DNA of 45,047 nucleotides from Dehalococcoidia bacterium UBA1123 (lineage in GTDB: Bacteria; Chloroflexota; Dehalococcoidia; Lucifugimonadales; UBA1123): positions 5,040-50,086 of the forward strand of contig DCAW01000043.1 in the NCBI GenBank assembly GCA_002313895.1. The letters run 5' to 3'. Position numbers and translations under genes: made by a program. Position 1 is the first letter of the stretch, and every line of letters starts with the position of its first letter. A model generated the notes under the pieces. That model did no database searches and had not been told where the DNA came from. It worked only from the letters and a program-made list of their open reading frames with translations. Of the stretch, positions 8,525 to 17,510 are shown in pieces.

Positions 8525-10309
8525 CTATGAAGAAACTCCCAGCCGGTTCAACCACTCCTGACCGTGGGGGCCGCGATCAACGTCTGGCCTCGGAGGTCGA
8601 GATTGGTTTCGAGCGACTTCGGTGTCGGATTGGTCGATCTCTCGACCATTATCGGAGAGCGCAACGCCATACTCTGACAGCGCGGCGCTTTGGGTCACAT
8701 AGCCCTCTAACACATCTCGCTGGACATCCTTTGGGTTCCGGGTGAACGGGTCTCCCCAACCTCCGCCTCCGCCCGTTTCGATCCTGAGAATATCTCCCGA
8801 CTTGACGGAAATCCCCTCGCTGGCCGGCGGTATATCGTCCTCATCGGGGGCGCCAGGATTCAAGGTGAACCGACCGGGCCAGCCGGACATGCCGCCATCG
8901 ATACCAAAACACGGGAACCGTACGTTGTCCATCCGAGTGCTGAGGGTGCAATCTACCATGATCCGCACCTCACGAATGATGCCGCACCCGCCTCGGAAGT
9001 ATCCGGGGCCGGCGGAGTCGGGCCGGATGGCATACCGCTCAATCCTCAGCGGAAACTCGCCTTCCTCGAACTCAACAGGATAGTTGCGCTGGTCGCGGAA
9101 GTAGATGCCGTTGAGTCCGTCAGCATGGGGTCTCGCGCCCTGCCCTGAGCCTATCCCTTCGCTGAAGTACAGGTATTTTCCGCCATCGTCGATGGTTCTC
9201 AGGTTGTATATGACATAGACGGGTGACGAAGCCGGAGCGCGGCCTCCGTTGGACTGAGCGATTATCCCGCCCAGACAGCCCATCAAACGGATTACGGTGT
9301 GACTTCGCAGTCCCACCGGCGCGGGGAAGTTGGGGTATGTGATGGTGCCAGGCTTGGTGCGAACCTCGTCCAGGAAATCCACCGCGCCCTCGTTCAAAGG
9401 AAGCTCCGGGTTCATGTAGCTCAAGTGACGGGCCATTATCAGGTTGAAGGCTCCGGGGCTTGTGATGAAGTTGACCGGGCCGGTGGCCTGGGGACCGGAG
9501 CCTGTGAGGTCGGCCACCAGTCTGTCGCCATCATGGATGAACTTCACGTCCACGCGACGAGGCTCGCCGTCCACAGGGTCGGCGTCGACATAGTCGAAGA
9601 AGTGGTGTTCTCCTTCGGGAATCACCTCACGGGCGAATTTTCTGTACTCGGCGATACTGCGCTCGATAATCTGGTCGAAAGCCTCTAGAACCTGGGATTG
9701 CCCATAGCGGTCCATAAGCTCCTGAAGCCGGTCTTCGGCCAGACGGCACGCCGCCATCAGAGCGCGGGTGTCGCCCTCCAGCATCTCAGGAAATCGAGAG
9801 TTGTTGAGGATGACGGCGTAGGCCTCACGGTTCAGCTCTCCCTTCCTCATTATGCGAATGGGAGGGACCAGAATCCCCTCATGAAATATCTCCGAGGATT
9901 TAGGCGAAAGGCTGCCCGCGACACTGCCTCCGATGTCCCAAAAGTGACCGAAGCTGACTGCAAAACCGACAGGCTTTTCTTCATGAAAGACAGGTGAGAG
10001 GAAACACATATCCCCGGTATGCTGGATGGCTCCTTTAGAGAGGTGGGGGTCGTTGTACCAGTACAAGTCGCCGGGTTCCATGTCCTCAATGGGGTAGACA
10101 CGAATGACCGGATCGACGATCTTCGGGCCACTGGTGGACAGAAAGGCGTCCACAATTCTGCCCTTTAGATCATAGATGCCTACGAAATAGTCCATCTTTT
10201 CTTTGATGACCGGAGACATGGCCGTGCGCTCAACCAGCCCCTCCATCTGAAGGATGATGGAGCTTACCGCGCCTCGGACGATCTCAAGGGTGATGGGATC
10301 AACGCTCAT
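8525..10309 (-). CDS. hyuB: Hydantoinase B/oxoprolinase family protein
   Basis: At 594 residues this is a full-length HyuB-type subunit. It begins VDPITLEIVRGAVSSI, the usual start of the family, and carries PGDLYWYNDPHLSKGAIQH with the conserved NDP near residue 87, GHFWDIGG near 123, and the C-terminal GGGGGWGDPFTRNP near 535. With HyuA it forms the ATP-dependent enzyme that opens hydantoins, 5-oxoproline or related lactams, or carboxylates ketones. The last 40 residues after this motif are a variable tail. Its partner hyuA lies 950 bases away on the same strand, separated by a gene on the opposite strand, which is unusual because the two are normally adjacent. Confidence 0.93.
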   Translation of the reverse strand: MSVDPITLEIVRGAVSSIILQMEGLVERTAMSPVIKEKMDYFVGIYDLKGRIVDAFLSTSGPKIVDPVIRVYPIEDMEPGDLYWYNDPHLSKGAIQHTGDMCFLSPVFHEEKPVGFAVSFGHFWDIGGSVAGSLSPKSSEIFHEGILVPPIRIMRKGELNREAYAVILNNSRFPEMLEGDTRALMAACRLAEDRLQELMDRYGQSQVLEAFDQIIERSIAEYRKFAREVIPEGEHHFFDYVDADPVDGEPRRVDVKFIHDGDRLVADLTGSGPQATGPVNFITSPGAFNLIMARHLSYMNPELPLNEGAVDFLDEVRTKPGTITYPNFPAPVGLRSHTVIRLMGCLGGIIAQSNGGRAPASSPVYVIYNLRTIDDGGKYLYFSEGIGSGQGARPHADGLNGIYFRDQRNYPVEFEEGEFPLRIERYAIRPDSAGPGYFRGGCGIIREVRIMVDCTLSTRMDNVRFPCFGIDGGMSGWPGRFTLNPGAPDEDDIPPASEGISVKSGDILRIETGGGGGWGDPFTRNPKDVQRDVLEGYVTQSAALSEYGVALSDNGREIDQSDTEVARNQSRPPRPDVDRGPHGQEWLNRLGVSS

Positions 10310-10368
10310 GTTCGCCTCGTTATTTGTTAGGTCGTATTGGAGTCGTAATTTAATACACGATTGTCTTC

Positions 10369-11112
10369 GTGTTGGCCTCGATGGTTCTCTGTTTTGCTAC
10401 AGATAATGACTATCCTGTTGTCAGTCCTAACGTTTCGCGAGCGAGTCCGCAAATTCGTAGCCTAACGAAAACCGCTATTCAAATCCTCATCGGAGCAAGC
10501 CTGCTGGCTACGATAGCAGTCGGATGTGCCTCTGGCAATCCGGTTTCGCCTGCCACCGCGTCCCACCAGGCAACACCTCTGACGGTAACGCCGACTGACC
10601 ATCTTAAGAGGATAGTCAGTATCACCAAGGACATCGTTCAGATTGTGGCGATTGTAGCGGCGGCAACCTGGGCGTCATATCGGTTCGGTCTATTCCGAGA
10701 GCGTGTTCCCAGGGGTGCAATCAGCCGCGAAGTAACGCACCGCCCGCTCACCGATAGCGCCTTTCATCTGTCGTTAACCGTAATTTTCTCCAATGCGGGT
10801 CATGTCTTGTGGTCTTTTGAACCAGCACGTCAAAACCTAACCACGATTCAACACATGAAGCCGATTACTTCCGATCACATCATGATTCTTGAACAGCAAC
10901 GCGACGTGGGACCAGATATTCTCTATCAATGGGCGAGGATTGATGAACGCCCACTGGCCGCTCCACTGGAGGTTGAGCCATCCGATACGGAACGAGTTAA
11001 TTATGAGTTCATAATCGACAATGCGATTGAGAGTATTTTGATATACCCGCACTATGGTGGAACCAATAGAGGTTGGGATGCGGCCATGATCTACGATATC
11101 TCTGGAGAATAG
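10369..11112 (+). CDS. Unknown membrane-anchored protein between hyuA and hyuB
   Basis: I do not recognise this 247-residue protein. A hydrophobic stretch near residues 37-51 ends in AVGCASG, which resembles but does not fully match a lipobox. A second one near 75-97 (IVQIVAIVAAATWASY) is followed by positively charged RERVPR, which by the positive-inside rule would put the C-terminal domain in the cytoplasm. Residues 105-247 look like a soluble beta-rich domain. The true start may be further in. The codon use looks more AT-rich than that of the flanking hyu genes, and the gene is opposite in strand to both, which fits an insertion between them. No function can be given. Confidence 0.6.
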   Translation: MLASMVLCFATDNDYPVVSPNVSRASPQIRSLTKTAIQILIGASLLATIAVGCASGNPVSPATASHQATPLTVTPTDHLKRIVSITKDIVQIVAIVAAATWASYRFGLFRERVPRGAISREVTHRPLTDSAFHLSLTVIFSNAGHVLWSFEPARQNLTTIQHMKPITSDHIMILEQQRDVGPDILYQWARIDERPLAAPLEVEPSDTERVNYEFIIDNAIESILIYPHYGGTNRGWDAAMIYDISGE

Positions 11113-11161
11113 CCATTCGGAGTGTAACTGTTATGGGCAAGCCATAGTTTAAGATTAAAAA

Positions 11162-11248
11162 ATGCCTCCTCTAACCAAGCAAAAGGGGCAGCTTGCTATT
11201 GAAGCCGAAGAAGCAAAACAGCAGAAAGAACAGTCAAAGTCGGAGTGA
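11162..11248 (+). CDS. Possible 28-residue charged small ORF
   Basis: An ATG frame encodes a short, Gln/Glu/Lys-rich peptide (MPPLTKQKGQLAIEAEE and then 11 further residues) ending in TGA. There is no clear ribosome-binding site, only AAGATTAAAAA upstream. It follows the unknown membrane protein by 49 bases and converges on hyuA. It could be a small protein, a remnant or chance. Confidence 0.2.
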   Translation: MPPLTKQKGQLAIEAEEAKQQKEQSKSE

Positions 11249-11258
11249 TGAGTGAACA

Positions 11259-13316
11259 TCACTCCATGCCAGTAATCACCAGATTCCCGTAGGAATCCAC
11301 CCGCGCTCCGAACCCCGGAGCCAAAAGCGTTGTCGTATCCCTCTGCTCCACGATTGCTGGGCCGACCAATTCTGAACCCGCAAGCAACGTATCTCGACGA
11401 TACACCGGCGTGTCCACGTATCCAACGGACCTTGAGAACAAGGCCGGCCGGTGGGATTCAGGCTCTGGCTGTCGTCCATTGGCGCTGGACAGTGTGGACA
11501 TTTCGTGCCTGGGCAGTGCTCCCGATGCGCTGACACGCAGGTTGACCAATTCCACTTTGGCCTGGGGCAGATTGTAGGTGTAGAGTCGATTGTGGAGATC
11601 GTGGAAATTAGCTATTAGATGATCCACCGTTGCCTCAGTTATAGGGCCGTCGGGCATGTCCACCGTGATCTCCCAACCCTGATGCTCGTAGCGCAGGTCC
11701 GCGGAGCGAGTTACCTGACCGACATCCCGAGAGACTCCTTCACTGTTCAACCAGTCCCACGACTGCGATTCCAGACGCGAATACACCGTCGTTATCTCCT
11801 CAATCGACGGTGTCTCTCCTGAGTGCACGAATGTCTGAACGTAGTCGTTTCGCAGGTCGGTGAACAGCAATCCGTAGGTGGACAGCACTCCCGGAGTCGG
11901 GGGCACGATCACCGACTGCATTCCTAACAACGACGCCAGAGCGCAGGCGTGCATAGGCCCCGCGCCACCAAAGGCCAGCAGCGCGAAGTCCTTGGGGTCC
12001 AGTCCCCTACCGATGGACACCGCGCGCATTGCCCCTGCCATGTTGTTGTCGGCGATTTCGACAATCCCCGATGCAGCTTCGGCCAGTTCAAGGCCAAGAG
12101 GAGTCGCTATCTCGTCCTGAATCGCCTTTCGAGCTGCGTCGACGTCCAGCGGCATCTCGCCGCCCAGCAGGTGTGGAGGCAGGTGTCCGAGGACGAGCCG
12201 AGCGTCAGTGACCGTCGGTATGGTCCCGCCCTGGTTGTAGCAGACCGGGCCAGGGTCGGCGCCTGCGCTTTCTGGGCCGACGGATAACCCGCCAGCGGCC
12301 AGAGGACGAGCGATACTGCCGCCTCCGGCGCCGATGGTCACGATGTCCAGCATGGGAATCTGAAGCGGCAGTCCGCCGATGCTGCGTTCGACGGTCATCT
12401 CAGGCTCGCCATCCCGCACCAGGCATATATCCGCGCTGGTGCCGCCCACATCCACCGAGATGAAGCTGGGAGACTCTGCGACATCGGCGATCTGAGTCGC
12501 GCCCATCACTCCGGCCACCGGGCCAGACAGCACGGTGTGGATGGCCTGTCTCGCCGCCATGTCCGCGCTGGTGACGCCTCCGTTGGATTTCATGATGAAT
12601 AACGGAGCGTCTAGACCGTGACGTTTGGCCGCTGATTCCAACCCGCTGAGGTAGCGACCCACCCGAGGCATGACATAGGCGTTCAACACCGTGGCGACCG
12701 TGCGCTCAAACTCCCGGAACTGCGGCAGGACCTCTGATGACAGAGCGATCTGGACTCCGGGCAATTCCTCGCGCAGTATTTCGGCGGCTCGCTCTTCATG
12801 AGTCGGGTTCGCGTAGGAATACAGAAAACACACCGCCACCGCCTCGACGCCGTCGTCCCTAAGCTGGCGAGCGGCCTCACGGCACTCGTCCTCGTTCAAT
12901 GCGATCAGTGTACTGCCGGTGCGGTCCAGACGTTCCGAAATCTCGAAGATTCGGTTGGGCGGGACCGGACGCTCGGGCTTCACCCAGGCGTATATGTTCT
13001 GGCGGCGGGGTATGTCGTGCCGTCCGATCTCAAGGACGTACTTGAATCCCCTTGTGGTAAGAAGGCCAATCTCCGAAGGCGTTCGTTCGATAACCGCGTT
13101 GGTGGCAATCGTCGTGCCGTGGAAGATGCGCTGTATGTCCGAAGGGTCGGCGCTCGCCTGTGCAATGGCGTTCTGGACGCCCGACATGAACCCTGACGCC
13201 AGGTCTTGGGGCGTCGAGGGGGTCTTTGCTGTCCAGAGAGTGCCGTCGTTGGTGTTCTGAATTACAACGTCGGTGAACGTGCCGCCTATGTCAACGGCGA
13301 TGTGATAGCTTGCCAT
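11259..13316 (-). CDS. hyuA: Hydantoinase A/oxoprolinase family protein
   Basis: This 685-residue HyuA-type subunit has an actin/ASKHA-like ATPase fold. The N-terminal phosphate-binding segment is AVDIGGTFTDVVIQ (about 7-20). FHGTTIATNAVIER near 66, SNGGVTS near 244, and SVDVGGTSADICLV near 287 are the further conserved nucleotide- and substrate-binding parts, and FGGAGPMHA near 446 closes the core. It works with HyuB to hydrolyse hydantoins, oxoprolines or related compounds with ATP. It follows the NIPSNAP gene by a single base, so the two are surely co-transcribed, while its partner hyuB lies beyond an opposite-strand gene. Confidence 0.93.
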   Translation of the reverse strand: MASYHIAVDIGGTFTDVVIQNTNDGTLWTAKTPSTPQDLASGFMSGVQNAIAQASADPSDIQRIFHGTTIATNAVIERTPSEIGLLTTRGFKYVLEIGRHDIPRRQNIYAWVKPERPVPPNRIFEISERLDRTGSTLIALNEDECREAARQLRDDGVEAVAVCFLYSYANPTHEERAAEILREELPGVQIALSSEVLPQFREFERTVATVLNAYVMPRVGRYLSGLESAAKRHGLDAPLFIMKSNGGVTSADMAARQAIHTVLSGPVAGVMGATQIADVAESPSFISVDVGGTSADICLVRDGEPEMTVERSIGGLPLQIPMLDIVTIGAGGGSIARPLAAGGLSVGPESAGADPGPVCYNQGGTIPTVTDARLVLGHLPPHLLGGEMPLDVDAARKAIQDEIATPLGLELAEAASGIVEIADNNMAGAMRAVSIGRGLDPKDFALLAFGGAGPMHACALASLLGMQSVIVPPTPGVLSTYGLLFTDLRNDYVQTFVHSGETPSIEEITTVYSRLESQSWDWLNSEGVSRDVGQVTRSADLRYEHQGWEITVDMPDGPITEATVDHLIANFHDLHNRLYTYNLPQAKVELVNLRVSASGALPRHEMSTLSSANGRQPEPESHRPALFSRSVGYVDTPVYRRDTLLAGSELVGPAIVEQRDTTTLLAPGFGARVDSYGNLVITGME

Positions 13317-13317
13317 C

Positions 13318-13644
13318 CTACTGCAGTGGCGAGTAGTCGGTGGGCGAGAGCAGAGTGTTGAACACTCTAGCCGTCAGCGGGCCATCTACCTCAGACTCGG
13401 CCCGCACCTTCTGCCATTCCGGGTCGGTCCTGAAGGCTTCCCAGGCGCGCTCCCGATGTCCTCCATCCTCGAAGGCAACAATATAGATCAGCCGGTCTGA
13501 GTAATCGCCTGCGTCATTCGTCCAATAGCCAATGTTCTTTATCCCATGCCTCTCGAAAATGCCCAGAGTGTGGTCACGGAACCGTGCGTGAAGAGCGGGC
13601 AGTTTTCCGGGCGCGGCCTCATAAACTCGGTACTCATAGATCAT
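13318..13644 (-). CDS. NIPSNAP family protein
   Basis: The 108-residue protein starts MIYEYRVYEAAPGKLPALH, followed by FRDHTLGIFERHGI and a conserved GYWTNDAGD region. This is the usual NIPSNAP pattern: a dimeric ferredoxin-like alpha/beta barrel with no firmly known enzymatic role, common beside catabolic genes in bacteria. Its stop lies one base before the hyuA start, so it is the first gene of a hyuA operon. The length is typical for a single NIPSNAP domain. Confidence 0.85.
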   Translation of the reverse strand: MIYEYRVYEAAPGKLPALHARFRDHTLGIFERHGIKNIGYWTNDAGDYSDRLIYIVAFEDGGHRERAWEAFRTDPEWQKVRAESEVDGPLTARVFNTLLSPTDYSPLQ

Positions 13645-13688
13645 GACATAGCTCCTTTTCTATACACTTGGCCTATATATGGCAATTC

Positions 13689-13712
13689 CTGAAAGCTGAC
13701 GGCTGATAGCTG
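13689..13712. repeat. Short dispersed repeat box (CTGAAAGCTGACGGCTGATAGC type)
   Basis: The sequence CTGAAAGCTGACGGCTGATA and the following GCTG recur in related form at 34298-34325 and, inverted, at 17361-17378. Each copy is intergenic or at a gene boundary. This copy lies between surE and the NIPSNAP gene. Confidence 0.5.
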
Positions 13713-13719
13713 CCAACTT

Positions 13720-14526
13720 CTACTGATGCCCATTAGTTTTATGTCCGTTGGTCCCAAGTCTGCTTGAAAGCTGTTGGGCCACCGGCCCGAAATCATAACC
13801 GCCGTGTCCAGATATGAAGGACGGATCCATCGGAGTTATGGATATCCGGTTGTGGCGCACCGCCCAGATGTCCGTGCCCTCCTCGGCGTGGTCGCCGATG
13901 GGCTTGTTGTGATAAATCCAATAATGGACTCGACGACCGTCGTTGCCGCGCTCCACGCTCTCCAGGTAGGCTTTGGGTCCCAGTGTCGTATGCTCCACCC
14001 GCTCTATCTGGTCGGTGGCTATATTTGGCACGTTTACGTTGAAGATCATGGGTTTGGATAGCGTGTGATCGAAGATGGCCTTGGCAAGCTCGGCAGTGAC
14101 CCGCGCAGCCAGATCGTAGCGAACATTGGTCAATGAAGTGACCGAGACCGCAATGGACGGAATGCCTCGGAAGAACCCTCGAAACGCGCCGCCCACCGTC
14201 CCAGAGTCCAGGACATCCAGTCCCAGATTCGCCCCGGGATTAATGCCAGACACCAACAGGTCGAAAGGCTCGGGAAACAACTCCTCAGTAGCCAGAATCA
14301 CGCAGTCGGCGGGAGTCCCCTGCACCGAACGGGCGGGGACGCCCTCGATGCGCGATTCGACCTCAGTGACTCGAAGCGCCTGAAGTAGAGTGCGAGCCGT
14401 GCCGACCCCGCTCTGGTCGCGGTCCGGGGCAACCACCACCACGTCTCCCAATTCGCGCATTGCGTCCGCCACCTTCCAGAGTCCGGGAGCGTTGATGCCA
14501 TCGTCGTTTGTAACCAGTATTCTCAA
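13720..14526 (-). CDS. surE: 5'/3'-nucleotidase SurE
   Basis: SurE removes phosphate from nucleoside monophosphates in a metal-dependent reaction. The N-terminus MRILVTNDDGINAPG gives the metal-binding Asp pair (residues 8-9), APDRDQSGVG provides the conserved serine near 39, and SGINPGANLG near 93-102 gives the asparagine ligand. HNRISITPMDPS near the C-terminus is also typical. The 268-residue length is normal, with a Gly/Asn/His-rich tail. The DUF6504-like gene ends 13 bases upstream, so the two probably form an operon. Confidence 0.95.
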   Translation of the reverse strand: MRILVTNDDGINAPGLWKVADAMRELGDVVVVAPDRDQSGVGTARTLLQALRVTEVESRIEGVPARSVQGTPADCVILATEELFPEPFDLLVSGINPGANLGLDVLDSGTVGGAFRGFFRGIPSIAVSVTSLTNVRYDLAARVTAELAKAIFDHTLSKPMIFNVNVPNIATDQIERVEHTTLGPKAYLESVERGNDGRRVHYWIYHNKPIGDHAEEGTDIWAVRHNRISITPMDPSFISGHGGYDFGPVAQQLSSRLGTNGHKTNGHQ

Positions 14527-14539
14527 TCTGAAATGCGCC

Positions 14540-14836
14540 TCACAGTTGTCTTGTCACATACCATTTCATGTGCTTGGGGCTGTTCATCGACACACCCCGG
14601 TCGTAGTAGATTTCGTAGGCTTCATCACTCGTGGTGCGAACACGAAAATAGTTCCGGTGATGCCGCTGAATCCACTTGTGCTTCCGTCCGTCGTTGGGCA
14701 TCCCGTAGTCCTGCCACGAGGACATAACTTCCTGAATCTCGTGCTGCTCCCCGTCCAGGTCAAATGACAACGGCGCGCGAGTCTCCTCGTGCTGGTGAAC
14801 GTTGATAACTTTGCCGAAGAAACGTCTGGGCGCCAC
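14540..14836 (-). CDS. Small DUF6504-like protein
   Basis: The 98-residue protein starts at a GTG preceded by GGAGAGCCT. It contains EIQEVMSSWQDYG, then HRNYFRVRTTSDEAYEIYYDR and a C-terminal WYVTRQL. This order of a Trp/Tyr motif, a beta-strand pair ending in YYDR and a final strand recalls the DUF6504 family of small bacterial proteins. No function is established for that family. It is the first gene of a probable pair with surE. Confidence 0.65.
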   Translation of the reverse strand: MAPRRFFGKVINVHQHEETRAPLSFDLDGEQHEIQEVMSSWQDYGMPNDGRKHKWIQRHHRNYFRVRTTSDEAYEIYYDRGVSMNSPKHMKWYVTRQL

Positions 14837-15540
14837 AGGCTCTCCTGCGCCGTCATGTTATCGACTTCTGACGGCGCCGACGCAATTATAGCAGGCGTTC
14901 AGGCTGGTGACTCTTGGGTATCGGAATCAACGGTCTATCGCCGAGTCATCGCTTGTGACGAGTCTCAGCGTCTTGGGTGTCGTTGTGATGTTTGTGTGAC
15001 CGCTGGACGGGATTATGGTGAGTATAAGCATGCTCAAAGGACATTGGCTCTTCATCTCGCTACTGGGAGCACAGTGTATCGGAATACAAGGATCACCAAC
15101 ATCATGAGCTCGCCTTGGTCAAAGCTATCGACTTGTCGGGTGGGATTCGATCTGAATGAGACACTGTGAGCCGTTTCTATTATATGTGACCAAAAATAAG
15201 TGGAGTAGATTGGTGTTGACTGTATAACGCACGGTCGTTTAGTCTAAGTTGTCTTCAGGATGTTGCATTCATGAAAACACGGACATCCATCTGGGTAACA
15301 TCGGACAGAGGAAGCTGACGCAAGGGTGGTCCCAGTTGAAGCAGGCATTCATCCATAACTCGTCGCAGACCTAACTTTTCGCTTCGTCTCTGATAATGAG
15401 TTGTCACGCCGACTCTGCAACCGGCGACATCCACATGAATGCTGAAGATATCCCCGACGTTCAGGGTTTTAACGCAATGGCGCGCGCCTGACAACTCAGG
15501 GACATCAGCGAAAAATTCATTACTTTTTACAGGACTATTT
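14837..15540. other. Gene-poor region before the SulP gene
   Basis: Apart from the possible remnant at 15255-15494, I see no gene, tRNA or strong hairpin. The stretch 15170-15250 is AT-rich and probably holds the SulP promoter region or simply decayed sequence. Confidence 0.5.
15255..15494 (-). pseudogene. Possible C-terminal remnant of an unknown protein
   Basis: A 79-codon minus-strand frame has protein-like composition and codon use (VKTLNVGDIFSIHVDVAG, then RVGVTTHYQRRSEKLGLRRV and later MDVRVFMNA). There is no ribosome-binding site and no methionine at a sensible start, so it looks like the surviving 3' end of a larger gene. I do not recognise the family. Confidence 0.3.
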
Positions 15541-17091
15541 ATGCGAAAAATCCCTCAGTTGGCCGTGCTTCGCACGGAAATATTGGCCGGACTTACCGTA
15601 TCGCTGGCCCTTGTTCCCGAGGCAATAGCCTTCGCTTTCGTAGCGGGAGTCGATCCCCTGGTCGGCATGTACGCAGCGTTTATTATCGGCTTTTTCACGT
15701 CACTGACTGGCGGACGGCCAGGCATGATCTCCGGCGCCACCGGATCACTTGCTGTCGTGATGGTCACGCTGGTGAAGGATCACGGAGTCGAATATCTGTT
15801 CATCACCGTAGTTCTGATGGGAATCATCCAGATGGCGATCGGTGCGCTGAAATTGGGCAACCTGATTAGAATGGTGTCCCTTCCCGTGATGTTCGGCTTC
15901 GTCAATGGGCTGGCCATCATCATATTCCTGGCGCAGTTCGAGAGTTTCAAGATTGAAGGCGACGATGGTATAACGTCGTGGTTGCCCATGGGCGAAATGG
16001 GAGTCATGCTCAGCCTGGTAGCTGTGACAATGGCTGTAATTTTCATGTTGCCAAGACTCACCAAGCGATTTCCCGCAGCGCTGGCGGGGATACTGGTCGT
16101 CTCGGCATTGGTGATATTCGCTCGCATTCCCACCACGACTGTCGGCGACCTTTCCAGCATTTCAGGCGTTTTCCCACTCTTCAGCTTGCCGGATGTGCCG
16201 TTCAATTTAGAGACTCTGGAAATCATCCTGCCGTACGCGCTGATCCTGGCTGGGATCGGCCTGATAGAATCGCTTCTCACGCTAAATCTGATAGACGGAA
16301 TGACGGGAACTAAGGGTCAGAAAAATCGCGAGTGCATCGCGCAGGGCGCGGCGAATGTGGTGACAGGGTTCTTCGGCGGCATGGGCGGTTGCGCCATGAT
16401 CGGCCAGAGCATGATTAACATAAAATCCGGCGCCCGAGGACGGACGTCCGGCGTAGTGGCTGCGCTGTTTTTGCTGCTCTTCATTCTGTTTGCCTCGTCC
16501 CTGATCGAACGTATTCCGATCGCCGCTCTCGTTGGCGTGATGTTCGTAGTGGTGGTTGGGACCATATCCTGGAACAGCCTACGTATCGTCACGAAAGTGC
16601 CGCGCTCCGACGCTCTGGTAATGGTATTCGTTGCGGGGGTCACGGTCGCCACCGATCTGGCCATCGCGGTTCTCGCCGGGGTGATTGTGTCAGCTCTGGT
16701 GTTCGCGTGGAAGACCGCACACTACATTTACGTTGACGCCGGCGTCGGGTCAAAGCCCTACTGGCGCGTCTACAACCTCCACGGTCAACTCTGTTTCGCC
16801 TCTGTCAGCACGTTCAAAGAGCTGTTCAACCCGATACTTGACCCCAACGAGGTGGCGATTGATTTTAAGAACGCACGGGTGTGGGATCATTCGGGTATGG
16901 AGGCCATCGTGGACCTCGCCCGCCGTTATGAGCGGGCTGGGAAGAAGCTGCATCTTCTGAACCTGAGCGAGAATTGCGAAGACATGCTGCAAAAAGCCAA
17001 CATTATCCTAGACAAAAACGCCATCGCCGAGCGAGGCCTCAGTCACCGAGTCACGGTTTCAGGACTGGGAGGCGGAAGCGAAGGCCACTGA
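15541..17091 (+). CDS. SulP family anion transporter with STAS domain
   Basis: SulP proteins move sulfate, bicarbonate, dicarboxylates or related anions across the cytoplasmic membrane. This 516-residue version has many hydrophobic segments over residues 10-400, with the typical early motif LVPEAIAFAFVAGVDP and the SulP-like GMISGATGSLAVVM. A cytoplasmic STAS domain follows (about 400-510), including VWDHSGMEAI, where the conserved Ser sits. An in-frame start exists at 15439, but ATG 15541 has CAGGA nearby and begins the protein at MRKIPQLAVLRTEILAGLTV as in relatives, so I chose it. The gene is unlinked to sulfur genes here, so the anion is unknown. Confidence 0.9.
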   Translation: MRKIPQLAVLRTEILAGLTVSLALVPEAIAFAFVAGVDPLVGMYAAFIIGFFTSLTGGRPGMISGATGSLAVVMVTLVKDHGVEYLFITVVLMGIIQMAIGALKLGNLIRMVSLPVMFGFVNGLAIIIFLAQFESFKIEGDDGITSWLPMGEMGVMLSLVAVTMAVIFMLPRLTKRFPAALAGILVVSALVIFARIPTTTVGDLSSISGVFPLFSLPDVPFNLETLEIILPYALILAGIGLIESLLTLNLIDGMTGTKGQKNRECIAQGAANVVTGFFGGMGGCAMIGQSMINIKSGARGRTSGVVAALFLLLFILFASSLIERIPIAALVGVMFVVVVGTISWNSLRIVTKVPRSDALVMVFVAGVTVATDLAIAVLAGVIVSALVFAWKTAHYIYVDAGVGSKPYWRVYNLHGQLCFASVSTFKELFNPILDPNEVAIDFKNARVWDHSGMEAIVDLARRYERAGKKLHLLNLSENCEDMLQKANIILDKNAIAERGLSHRVTVSGLGGGSEGH

Positions 17092-17510
17092 CCGCCTGGG
17101 TCGGGTAAGTTCATCGTCTATACACTGAGTATAGAACGTGAAGCTGCCGTTTCGAGCAAACGCCGCCTTCGCAGTTCCTGAGATTTGCTTCATTATCCTT
17201 TCCTAGGCATGGCAACCATTTGGCAACCACACGTGTGATATAGATATGGGCAGAGGCCGAGTGGAGAGCCAACTCAGGGGCATCCTACGAGGGCGCTTCC
17301 ACCACCACCACCACCACCACATGAAGTCCCCTTCGCCCCATCCGCTAGGCCCTCATAGATTTCAGCCATCAGCTTTCAAAGCCCCCGACCGTCAGGTGTC
17401 AGCCAACGCGTGACGTTTGACTTCGTGTGTGCGCAACCATATAGTCGGTGGCATCTTCAAATGATGCGTTTGTGGCTGCACCGCACTCCAATTTAGGAAA
17501 CACTGTTTCA
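17092..17510. other. Non-coding stretch with (CAC)7 microsatellite and repeat box
   Basis: No gene is visible. It holds an imperfect inverted repeat around CTATACACTGAGTATAG (17110-17143), a run of seven CAC triplets at 17300-17320 and an inverted copy of the GAAAGCTGATGGCTGAA box at 17361-17378, followed by CGTCAGGTGTCAGCC. The next gene starts at 17511. Confidence 0.5.

Noticed and set aside
17300..17320. (CAC)7 run followed by ATG, looking like a histidine-tag coding sequence
   Set aside because: No vector sequence adjoins it and the frame after the ATG is short and ends in the repeat box; it is a triplet microsatellite.
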